Notes under the pieces: model-generated
Seen by the model: only the letters and a program-made list of their open reading frames with translations
What the model was told of the DNA's origin: nothing
Database searches by the model: none
Position numbers and translations under genes: made by a program
Shown here: piece after piece, positions 23,933 through 33,700 of the stretch
Layout: each line of letters starts with the position of its first letter
How positions within the stretch are numbered: the stretch's first letter is position 1
Source: JBFWNG01 sp050251195
GTDB taxonomy: Bacteria > Bdellovibrionota_B > Oligoflexia > Oligoflexales > Oligoflexaceae
Length of the DNA: 64,000 nt
Assembly (NCBI GenBank): GCA_050251195.1
Contig: JBFWNG010000003.1
Coordinates: 62,001 to 126,000 of the forward strand
Reading direction: 5' to 3'

Positions 23933-25149
23933 TGACAGAACTGCCTCTCATATTGCGTAACAAAAATTTCTTGCTTGTCTGGCTTGGACAGGTCCTTAGC
24001 CAATCCGGTACCCGCATGTACCAGATTGTTATTCTTTGGTGGATTCTCAATCACGTCAGCCCCGAAGAATCGGGCACAAAGACCGCGATTTTCTTGATGG
24101 TATGTGCCTTGCCATCCATCTTGTTCATGAAGGTAATCGGCAAGATTATCGACCGTCACAAAAGCAAGCACCTTCTTGTTGCCGCCGAAACAGCTGCAAG
24201 CTGCGTCATTGCTCTCGTAGGTTACCTCATGTATACCGATCAACTCACTGTCAATATTCTTTATGCCTCAGGGTTTGTTACCGCATGCCTCCAAGGATTC
24301 GTGGATCCAACTCTTCCTAAATCTGTTCCCGAACTTGTTGCCGAAAAGGACGTCGAAAAAGCCGTCGCATTTGAAACGTCGACGCAATCGTTGGCGAGTT
24401 TTGCCGGCGCCGTCTTCGGAGCGATGCTCGTCGGAACGCTCGGGTACATTGGTTGCGTGGCTCTTAATGTTCTAAGTTATCTCCTGTCGGCCGGATTCAC
24501 CAGTCAAGCGAGATTCGCTACTCTTGATCCCAGCCCTCAAACAACAGACTCTTCGAACCAAAGCGGATGGGCGATATTGGATTCCCTACCCTTCATAAAA
24601 AAGATCCTCTTCGTGTTCGCCGCTGCTAATTTCTTTATCAATCCCCTCTTCCTAGCACTGCCGATCTACACCAAAAACCGTCTCAACGGATCGGCGTCGG
24701 ATCTTGCCAGTTTTGAAGCGAGCCTTTGGTTGGGTCTCATTGCCGGTGCATTCGCGTCTGAAAAAATACCGATCAAATGGTCCCTTATCTCTATAGCCAG
24801 CGTCTGTATCGCAACAGTGAGTGCGTGTTTAGCAATACAGGGCGTGCTTGCAAGTACACTTATATTCTCCGTCGCGCTTTTTCTAAGCGGGCTTGCCATG
24901 GGCATAAATAACGTCAAGTTTGTCACCTTATTTCAGCGTAGTGTTCCAGATGAAGTGAAGGGCAGGTTCTTTTCTGTGATGCAAGCGCTTCTGACCTTTA
25001 CGTTTCCAATATCCTTTTTGATCTTCGGAATCATGATCGACAGGTTCAATATTCAAACGATCTTTCTCGTCCAAGGAGCGGGTCTCCTGGCGTTGGCAGG
25101 TTATCTCTTTCTCTCGCGGCCCGCGGCCGAAATTCCACGTCCGGCGTGA
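23932..25149 (+). CDS. MFS transporter, last gene of the LuxE/LuxC operon
   Basis: A 405-aa major facilitator with about 12 membrane segments. It starts LPLILRNKNFLLVWLGQVLS, the lead-in of the MFS_3/enterobactin-exporter-like group, and carries the loop 2-3 motif GKIIDRHKSKHLL. The C-terminal half has LAMGINNVKFVTLFQRSVPD and DEVKGRFFSVMQA. It likely exports the product made by the four enzymes before it. One-base overlap with the preceding stop. Confidence 0.85.
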   Translation: MTELPLILRNKNFLLVWLGQVLSQSGTRMYQIVILWWILNHVSPEESGTKTAIFLMVCALPSILFMKVIGKIIDRHKSKHLLVAAETAASCVIALVGYLMYTDQLTVNILYASGFVTACLQGFVDPTLPKSVPELVAEKDVEKAVAFETSTQSLASFAGAVFGAMLVGTLGYIGCVALNVLSYLLSAGFTSQARFATLDPSPQTTDSSNQSGWAILDSLPFIKKILFVFAAANFFINPLFLALPIYTKNRLNGSASDLASFEASLWLGLIAGAFASEKIPIKWSLISIASVCIATVSACLAIQGVLASTLIFSVALFLSGLAMGINNVKFVTLFQRSVPDEVKGRFFSVMQALLTFTFPISFLIFGIMIDRFNIQTIFLVQGAGLLALAGYLFLSRPAAEIPRPA

Positions 25150-25162
25150 TTAGCTCTTAATC

Positions 25163-25657
25163 CTACCAACTCAGAGATTGAGCCGGCGCTTGCATGCATT
25201 GCCCCGGGCATTCAGGACCGTTTGGAAAAACCTCTTTATACTCGAAGGCAAAGGTCTTTGACGCAACGATAGCGTCCTCATAGGCGATTTGGACTTCCAA
25301 ACTCTTATAAGCATTTATGCTCGATATCTCTGAAAAACCCTGATTGGCCGCCGGCAACGCGCAGCCGCTTTCCCCAATAGAAAAGTCATCGGATGTGCAA
25401 GTTAAACTTGGGGTTCCACATGGTTTAAGAGGCAGTTCGCCCTCGCAAGTTGTTGTTGAACCGTCGTGCGTCATAGTAAATTTATACTTCCCCGCTTGCC
25501 AACTAGCTGTGGGTTCCAAAGCAATCTGAAAGCCGTCGGTACACCCTATTTCCGTGCAAGCTAGCGTGTCATCGGCGATGTCCTTCTTGTCGTTCTTCGA
25601 TGTCTTGGAGCACTGTGTAGCTGCCAGAATAATCATGCCAAAAAGCAACTTTTTCAC
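25163..25657 (-). CDS. Hypothetical Cys-rich lipoprotein
   Basis: A 164-aa lipoprotein, GTG start at 25657 with AAGGCGG upstream; the signal VKKLLFGMIILAATQC ends at a lipobox Cys. Longer in-frame starts extend into the divergent gene's region and lack a signal sequence. The mature part has several Cys (ACTEIGC, CEGELPLKPCG, ESGCALP, CPGQC), suggesting a disulfide-bonded beta fold. No family is recognised. It ends 14 bp from the convergent MFS gene. Confidence 0.6.
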   Translation of the reverse strand: MKKLLFGMIILAATQCSKTSKNDKKDIADDTLACTEIGCTDGFQIALEPTASWQAGKYKFTMTHDGSTTTCEGELPLKPCGTPSLTCTSDDFSIGESGCALPAANQGFSEISSINAYKSLEVQIAYEDAIVASKTFAFEYKEVFPNGPECPGQCMQAPAQSLSW

Positions 25658-25791
25658 GTTTTCCGCCTTGGTGAGCCATTTGATTAATTTAATAATGTTA
25701 CTATTATGATTAGTATATAATGTCCTTAGGAGATCCGCCAATAATACACTTGCGGTGTTGGCGATTCTGGTGTTCAGTGGGAGGTGAAGGC

Positions 25792-26232
25792 GTGGTTCGA
25801 AGCATTGTAATATTATCCTTAGGAATTATGGCCATATCATGTAAACCACGGCATTCAAGAAACGCCGAGTCCGAAACCAATATGTCGCTCACAAACGCGT
25901 CCCTTTACGACAGTCAAACCGGAAAATGTCCGACTTACGTTCCGAAGAGCGGAATTCAAGGCGATAACGAAAGTTACGAATGCGCGGAAATAACTGGTGG
26001 GGGAAACGGAGCCTATATAGGCAACCTCCGAGGAGCGCGTTTCCTAGGCAACCTGAGCATGGCTTTTTTCATGAACGCGGATTTGAAAGGGGCAGATTTT
26101 TCTCAACTCAAGGAAGTTTCTCATGTAACCCTCGAGAACGTCGTTATCGATGCCTTCACCAAACTGCCTAAAGACGCAAATTGTGAGCAGGTTCAAGGTA
26201 AGATCAAAGAATGCGTGATAGGAAATATTTGA
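25792..26232 (+). CDS. Small lipoprotein with pentapeptide-like stretch
   Basis: A 146-aa predicted lipoprotein. GTG at 25792 follows GGAGG at a good distance and opens a signal peptide VVRSIVILSLGIMAISC with lipobox Cys; an upstream ATG (25720) would give a long non-signal leader. The mature part has a short run LRGARFLGNLSMAFFMNADL, then KGADFSQL, that resembles pentapeptide repeats (A-D/N-L/F-X-X), and two C-terminal Cys (NCEQVQGKIKEC). Function unknown. The CNNM/CorC gene starts two bases after it, so they are cotranscribed. Confidence 0.6.
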   Translation: MVRSIVILSLGIMAISCKPRHSRNAESETNMSLTNASLYDSQTGKCPTYVPKSGIQGDNESYECAEITGGGNGAYIGNLRGARFLGNLSMAFFMNADLKGADFSQLKEVSHVTLENVVIDAFTKLPKDANCEQVQGKIKECVIGNI

Positions 26233-26233
26233 A

Positions 26234-27598
26234 GTGACTATTGATACGGCTTGGGGACTCGCTTCTGTTGGGCTTCTTGTTGCTGCTAACGGTTTCTTTG
26301 TCGCCGCGGAGTTCGCGCTCGTCACCGTCCGAAGAACTCGCATTGAGCAGCTCGCCTCCGAGGGTTCGGCTTCCGCAAAGGTAGTCCGCTCGGCACTACA
26401 AAATCTAGATCGTTACATTGCAGGAACGCAGGTGGGTATCACTCTGGCCAGCCTTGCCCTTGGTTGGATCGGGGAACCAGCAATTGCGGCTCTTCTTACT
26501 CCTTTGCTCGAACCTTGGTCGGCAGCAATGTCAGAGACGGCCGCCCACACAATCTCCGTAGGCGTCGCCTTCACATTGATTACTTTTCTTCACGTTATTC
26601 TAGGCGAGCTCGTTCCCAAGTCTTTAGCGCTGCAAAAGCCCGTTGGCACGTCCCTTTCGGTCGCTCGCCTTCTGCAAGTATCCGTCGCCATTTTTCAACC
26701 ACTGATTTGGAGCTTGAACGGGCTCGGTAATCTTATATTGCGAATGGTTGGTTTGAGAGCGGCAGCGGGGCACGAATCGGTTCACTCCGCACGCGAACTC
26801 GAACTCCTGGTGCGCGAGAGCTATCGTGCGGGCGTTTTGGACGATCTCGAAAGACATATGCTGCAACGTACATTCCGGTTCAGCGAAACAACGGTCGCTG
26901 AAGTTATGGTTCCCCGAGCTGAAATGACTGCCTTAGATCTGACGTTGCCGCTTGAAAAGATCTTGGACAAGGCAGGCGATGCGAAACATAGTCGTTTGCC
27001 CGTCTACGAAAAAAACATCGACCGGATCGAGGGCGTGCTCTACATTCATGACCTATTTCGAATGATCCGGACCAAGCAGACGGACATTCGAAAGCTGCTG
27101 CGTCTGCCGCTGTATGTGCCCGATACTCTTCATCTTGACGAGATGATAAAGCGATTCAAGAGCAACAATATCCAAATCGCCATTGTCGTCGACGAACATG
27201 GCGGTACCGCCGGCCTCGTTACTCTTGAGGATATTATCGAAGCAGTATTTGGTCAGATGCAGGATCAAAACGAGGAAATCACCCCCGAATACGTGACTTC
27301 CGAAGGGGGACAGGTAACCGTTCGCGGCGATTCCCGCCTTGTAGACCTCCGTGATACGTTCGGCTGGCGGTTCGAGCTCGAGGGCATCGATACAATGGGC
27401 GGGTTTGTCATGCACAAGCTCGGCCGCATCCCCAAGGTTGGCGACGAGATAACCGTGAATAGGCGAAAGATCAAGGTGGTCGCCATGGACCGACGCCGGG
27501 TGGCCCAAGTCGTTATATTTCCTAAGGATAAGGCTGTCGCAGCCGAGGCCGCCAAGGGTCAAAAGACCAAGTCCCCTGCCAAGAAGAAAAAAACCTGA
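26234..27598 (+). CDS. CNNM/CorC-type (hemolysin C family) membrane protein
   Basis: A 454-aa protein with the standard layout: an N-terminal DUF21/CNNM membrane domain (residues 1-200, about four segments, AANGFFVAAEFALVTVRRTR), a CBS pair (about 215-345, VMVPRAEMTALD and VDEHGGTAGLVTLEDIIEAV) and a C-terminal CorC_HlyC domain (GGQVTVRGDSRLVDLRDTFG, TMGGFVMHKLGRIPKVGD). Homologues take part in Mg/Co efflux; the hemolysin name is historical. GTG start at 26234, one base after the previous stop, with AGGA about 8-10 nt upstream. The tail is Lys/Ala rich (AKGQKTKSPAKKKK). Confidence 0.9.
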   Translation: MTIDTAWGLASVGLLVAANGFFVAAEFALVTVRRTRIEQLASEGSASAKVVRSALQNLDRYIAGTQVGITLASLALGWIGEPAIAALLTPLLEPWSAAMSETAAHTISVGVAFTLITFLHVILGELVPKSLALQKPVGTSLSVARLLQVSVAIFQPLIWSLNGLGNLILRMVGLRAAAGHESVHSARELELLVRESYRAGVLDDLERHMLQRTFRFSETTVAEVMVPRAEMTALDLTLPLEKILDKAGDAKHSRLPVYEKNIDRIEGVLYIHDLFRMIRTKQTDIRKLLRLPLYVPDTLHLDEMIKRFKSNNIQIAIVVDEHGGTAGLVTLEDIIEAVFGQMQDQNEEITPEYVTSEGGQVTVRGDSRLVDLRDTFGWRFELEGIDTMGGFVMHKLGRIPKVGDEITVNRRKIKVVAMDRRRVAQVVIFPKDKAVAAEAAKGQKTKSPAKKKKT

Positions 27599-27790
27599 GA
27601 AGTTGGGTTCTTAGGCGCAATTGCCTGTCCCGTCTCAGAAATGTCATCCTTTTCCGACATCAGCCCCCAAAAAAACTCCATCCCGAGCAACTCTAACCAG
27701 CTATTTTTGTTTACCAAAATAAATACATTTAAGTTTTTTCATAGAGGTCACGACAATAAGTAAAGGTGCCACTAACAACTCGGGTGCAAT
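27599..27790. other. Intergenic region before the giant repeat lipoprotein
   Basis: A composite dyad spans 27595-27638: CTGAGA with TCTCAG, GGG with CCC and AGGC with GCCT, nested around a 6-nt loop. Read on the minus strand it is followed by a T run, but no minus-strand gene is near. The rest is A/T rich. The ribosome site of the next gene is weak (CTCGGGTGCAAT before the ATG), and I could not pick a convincing promoter. Confidence 0.4.
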
Positions 27791-30700
27791 ATGAGTATTT
27801 TTTGGACAAAAGTCGTTCTGGTCGCATTGCTAGGTTCATCCCTAGCAAGCTGTGATTCCGACGTTCAAATCGCCTCCACGAAGGCGGAGAAACCTCCCTA
27901 TGTTATAGAGAGCGTTGATCCACCCGAAGCGTTGCCTGGCCAAAAGGTAACCATCAAGGGCCAACATTTCCGTAAGGCTATGGTTCTGTTAATTGACGGT
28001 CAGGAAGTTCGCCCCGACGTTCTTTCTGAAAACGAAGCAACGTTCATAATGCCCAACTCACAAAAGGAAAACGTAAGAATTCTCGCCAGCGAAGTGGACA
28101 AAGATGACGGAGATGCCGAAATTGAAGACACCTCATTCATTGACGTTAAATCACTCAAAAGTCTTTACCCATACTTCACAGGCGATGCATCAAAAATTTG
28201 CAAAGAGCAAAAATACGTTAACGAGAAAAATGAAATTCTAAACGGTACCAAAGATTGCGGCACGACTTCTCCAACATGTACCAAAGAATCCGAAGTCGGC
28301 TGTATTACCACAGATGAATTTAAAGCATCTGCATTGGTCGATTGCGCCGAAAACGGGGAAATCGATTGTATTGCCAACGAAACATATGCAGCGGCGGATC
28401 TTAGCAATCTAAATGAAGGCAACATTAAATCCGGTGTGGCGATCGCCGGCGTAACGGGTGCCTATCCTTCTACAAACTATAAATTACCAAACGCCAATGT
28501 CGCTGTTGCGGACTTGGCGTCAACTACTTTTAATGCACAAATGGCCAGCGTCAACCAATTCGAATACTGGGATGCGACTGGTAACCGCCACACAGGCCAA
28601 GGTGACACGGATCTGGTTGCACCGTCCATCGCTTCAGGCGTTGAGCTCTTTGGCGTAAATGGTTCTGGCTCGCTAGAATCTCACAGCGCTTGTAACGTTG
28701 ACGGGGGCGTTGGTTGCGTAACTGTGGCCGCTTTCAGAGCTGCTGACATGAGCGTTGCGGTGGCTGCAAACATTAAATCAGGTGCCACCATCGCCGGCGT
28801 TAACGGTTCTGTGGTCGCGGAATCTCACAACAACTGCTCAGTTGACGGCGACGTAGGTTGTATAACTGTTTCTGCCTACAAAGCTGCGGATATGTCAGCG
28901 GCAGTAGCTGCAAACATCAAGTCTGGTGTAACCATCGCGGGTGTTGCGGGTTCAGCAACACTCGAATCGCATAGCGACTGTTCTGCAGACGCTGAAGTAG
29001 GTTGCGTCACCGTAGCCGGCTTCAAAGCTGCCGACATGAGCGTGGCAGTAGCCGGCAACATTTTATCAGGCGCTACAATCGCCGGCGTCGCAGGGTCCGT
29101 AACTGCAGAATCACACAGCATCTGTTCAGCTGACGCTGAAGTAGGTTGCGTAACCGTAGCAGCATTCAAAGCTGCCGACATGACCGTCGCAGTAGCTGGC
29201 AACATTTTATCAGGCGCTACCATCGCGGGCGTCGCTGGTTCAGTAACTGCTGAATCACACAGCGACTGTTCAGCTGATGCAGAACTTGGTTGCGTTACCG
29301 TCGCCGCCTTCAAAGCTGCTGATATGTCTGCAGCTGTTGCTGCCAACATTAGTTCAGGAGTCACGATCGCTGGTGTTGCAGGTTCTGCAAACCTCGAATC
29401 TCACAACAATTGTTCGTCAGATGCCGAAGTTGGTTGCGTCACCGTCGCCGCCTTCAAAGCCGCCGACATGACCGTCGCCGTAGCCGGCAACATTCTATCA
29501 GGCGCTACCATCGCTGGGGTTGCTGGGTCCGTAACTGCAGAATCGCACAGCATCTGTTCAGCTGACGCTGAAGTAGGTTGCGTAACCGTAGCCGCATTCA
29601 AAGCTGCCGACATGACTGTCGCGGTAGCTGGCAACATTTTATCAGGCGCTACAATCGCCGGCGTCGCTGGTTCAGTAACTGCTGAATCACACAGCAACTG
29701 TTCAGCTGATGCAGAAGTTGGTTGCGTTACCGTAGCCGCCTTCAAAGCTGCTGATATGTCTGCAGCCGTTGCTGCCAACATTAGTTCAGGCATCACGATC
29801 GCTGGTGTTGCAGGTTCTGCAAACCTCGAATCTCATAACAATTGTTCGTCGGACGCTGAAGTTGGTTGCGTCACCGTCGCTGCTTTCAAAGCTGCCGACA
29901 TGACCGTTGCGGTAGCCGGCAACATCCTATCAGGCGCTACCATCGCTGGGGTTGCTGGTTCAGTAACCCAAGAATCACACAGCTCTTGTTCATCTGACGC
30001 CGAAGTTGGTTGCGTCACCGTAGCCGCCTTCAAAGCTGCTGATATGTCAGTAGCTGTAGCCGGCAATATCAAATCAGGCACTACAATCGCGGGCGTAGCT
30101 GGTTCAGTTAGCCAAGAAACGCATAGCGACTGTTCTGCGGACGCCGAAGTTGGTTGCGTCACCGTAGCCGCCTTCAAAGCTGCTGATATGTCAGCTGCTG
30201 TAGCTGCCAATATTAGTTCAGGCATCACGATCGCTGGTGTTGCAGGTTCTGCAACCCTCGAATCACACAACAACTGTTCGTCTGACGCTGAAGTAGGTTG
30301 CGTCACCGTAGCCGCTTTCAAAGCTGCCGACATGACCGCCGCTGTAGCTGGAAACATTAAATCAGGTGCTACAATCGCGGGTATCGCGGGTTCAGTAACC
30401 CAAGAATCACACAGCTCTTGTTCATCTGATGCTGAAGTAGGTTGCGTCACCGTAGCAGCCTTTAAAGCCGCTGATATGTCAGCTGCTTTAGCTGCTAACA
30501 TTAAGTCTGGCATCACCATCGCAGGTGTTGCTGGTTCTGCAACGCTCGAAGCGCACAGCAACTGTTCGTCTGACGCTGAAGTAGGTTGCGTCACCGTAGC
30601 TGCTTTCAAAGCTGCCGACATGACCGTAGCCGTAGCCGGCAACATTAAATCAGGCGCTACCATCGCTGGAGTTGCTGGTTCAGTAACCCAAGAATCACAC

Positions 30701-33700
30701 AGCTCTTGCTCATCTGACGGAGAAGTTGGTTGCGTCACCATAGCCGCCTTCAAAGCTGCTGATATGTCAGTCGCTGTAGCTGGAAACATTAAATCAGGTG
30801 CTACAATCGCGGGTATCGCGGGTTCAGTTAGCCAAGAATCACACAGCTCTTGTTCATCTGACGCGGAAGTTGGTTGCGTAACCGTAGCCGCCTTCAAAGC
30901 TGCTGATATGTCAGCTGCTTTAGCTGCTAACATTAAGTCTGGCATCACCATCGCAGGTGTTGCTGGTTCTGCAACGCTCGAAGCACACAGCAACTGTTCG
31001 TCTGACGCCGAAGTTGGTTGCGTAACCGTCGCCGCTTTCAAAGCTGCCGACATGACCGTCGCAGTAGCTGGCAACATTAAATCAGGCGCTACCATCGCTG
31101 GGGTTGCTGGTTCAGTTACCCAAGAATCACACAGCTCTTGCTCATCTGACGCGGAAGTTGGTTGCGTAACCGTCGCCGCCTTCAAAGCTGCCGACATGAG
31201 CGTCGCTGTAGCAGGAAACATTAAATCAGGCGCTACCATTGCAGGTATCGCTGGATCAGTAACAGCTGAATCACACAGCAACTGTAACTCAGACGGAGCA
31301 ACAGGTTGCGTCACCGTAGCCGCCTTCAAAGCTGCTGATATGTCAGCTGCTGTAGCTGCCAATATTAGTTCAGGCATCACGATCGCTGGTGTTGCAGGTT
31401 CTGCAACCATCGAATCACACAACAACTGTTCGTCGGACGCTGAAGTAGGTTGCGTCACCGTAGCCGCTTTCAAAGCTGCCGACATGACCGCCGCTGTAGC
31501 TGGAAACATTAAATCAGGTGCTACAATCGCGGGTATCGCGGGTTCAGTTAGCCAAGAATCACACAGCTCTTGTTCATCTGACGCGGAAGTTGGTTGCGTG
31601 ACCGTAGCTGCCTTCAAAGCTGCTGATATGTCAGCTGCTTTAGCTGCTAACATTAAGTCTGGCATCACCATCGCAGGTGTTGCTGGTTCTGCAACGCTCG
31701 AAGCACACAGCAACTGTTCGTCTGACGCTGAAGTAGGTTGCGTTACCGTAGCTGCTTTCAAAGCTGCCGACATGACCGTAGCCGTAGCCGGCAACATTAA
31801 ATCAGGCGCTACCATCGCTGGAGTTGCAGGTTCAGTAACCCAAGAATCACACAGCTCTTGCTCATCTGACGCCGAAGTTGGTTGCGTCACCGTAGCCGCC
31901 TTCAAAGCTGCTGATATGTCAGTCGCTGTAGCTGGAAACATTAAATCAGGTGCTACAATCGCGGGTATCGCGGGTTCAGTTAGCCAAGAATCACACAGCT
32001 CTTGTTCATCTGACGCGGAAGTTGGTTGCGTAACCGTAGCCGCCTTCAAAGCTGCTGATATGTCAGCTGCTTTAGCTGCTAACATTAAGTCTGGCATCAC
32101 CATCGCAGGTGTTGCTGGTTCTGCAACGCTCGAAGCACACAGCAACTGTTCGTCTGACGCCGAAGTTGGTTGCGTAACCGTCGCCGCTTTCAAAGCTGCC
32201 GACATGACCGTCGCAGTAGCTGGCAACATTAAATCAGGCGCTACCATCGCTGGGGTTGCTGGTTCAGTTACCCAAGAATCACACAGCTCTTGCTCATCTG
32301 ACGCGGAAGTTGGTTGCGTAACCGTCGCCGCCTTCAAAGCTGCCGACATGAGCGTCGCTGTAGCAGGAAACATTAAATCAGGCGCTACCATTGCAGGTAT
32401 CGCTGGATCAGTAACAGCTGAATCACACAGCAACTGTAACTCAGACGGAGCAACAGGCTGCGTCACCGTATCTGGTTTCAAATCTGCTGACATGTCTGCC
32501 GCTGTAGCTGCTAACATTAAGTCTGGTATCACCATTGCAGGTGTTGCAGGTTCTGCAACCCTCGAATCACACAACAACTGTTCGTCTGACGCTGAAGTAG
32601 GTTGCGTCACCGTAGCCGCTTTCAAAGCTGCCGACATGACCGTCGCAGTAGCTGGTAACATTAAATCAGGTGCTACAATCGCGGGTATCGCGGGTTCAGT
32701 AACCCAAGAATCACACAGCTCTTGTTCATCTGACGCTGAAGTAGGTTGCGTCACCGTAGCCGCGTTCAAAGCTGCTGATATGTCAGCTGCTTTAGCTGCT
32801 AACATTAAGTCTGGAATCACCATCGCAGGTGTTGCTGGTTCTGCAAATCTCGAAGCACACAGCAACTGTTCGTCTGACGCTGAAGTTGGTTGCGTCACCG
32901 TCGCTGCTTTCAAAGCTGCCGACATGACCGTAGCCGTAGCCGGCAACATTAAATCAGGCGCTACCATCGCTGGTATCGCGGGTTCTGTAACCGCTGAAAC
33001 ACATAGCAACTGTTCGTCTGATGCAGAAGTCGGTTGCGTCACCGTCGCCGCCTTCAAAGCTGCCGACATGAGCGTCGCTGTAGCAGGAAACATTAAATCA
33101 GGCGCTACCATCGCTGGTATCGCAGGTTCAGTAACCGCTGAATCACACAACAGCTGTTCATCAGATGCTCAAGTGGGTTGCGTCACCGTAGCTGCCTTCA
33201 AAGCTGCCGACATGAGTGTCGCTGTAGCAGGAAACATTAAATCAGGCGCTACCATCGCTGGTATCGCGGGTTCTGTAACCGCTGAATCGCACAGCAGCTG
33301 TTCATCAGATGCTCAAGTGGGTTGCGTCACCGTCGCCGCCTTCAAAGCCGCCGACATGAGCGTCGCCGTAGCAGGTAACATTAAATCAGGCGCTACCATC
33401 GCTGGTATCGCTGGATCAGTAACCTCTGAATCGCACAGCAGCTGTTCATCAGATGCCGAAGTAGGTTGCGTCACCGTCGCCGCCTTCAAAGCTGCCGACA
33501 TGAGCGTCGCCGTAGCAGGAAACATTAAATCAGGCGCTACCATCGCTGGTATCGCTGGATCAGTAACAGCTGAATCACACAGCAACTGTAACTCAGACGG
33601 AGCAACAGGTTGCGTAACCGTAGCCGGCTTTAAATCTGCCGACATGAGCGTCGCTATCGCTGGTAACATTAAATCAGGCGCCACCATCGCCGGTGTCGCT

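Noticed and set aside
17858..25149. Bioluminescence (lux) operon
   Set aside because: LuxE and LuxC homologues are present, but there is no luciferase (LuxA/LuxB), no LuxD thioesterase and no flavin reductase in the cluster.
29833..33150. Long open frame of about 1105 codons on the minus strand through the repeat array
   Set aside because: It is the antisense shadow of the 144-bp repeats: the indel-free period keeps the opposite frame open by itself. It has no ribosome site, signal peptide or domain of its own. The same holds for smaller antisense frames at 28876-29364, 29401-29796 and 33313-33762.
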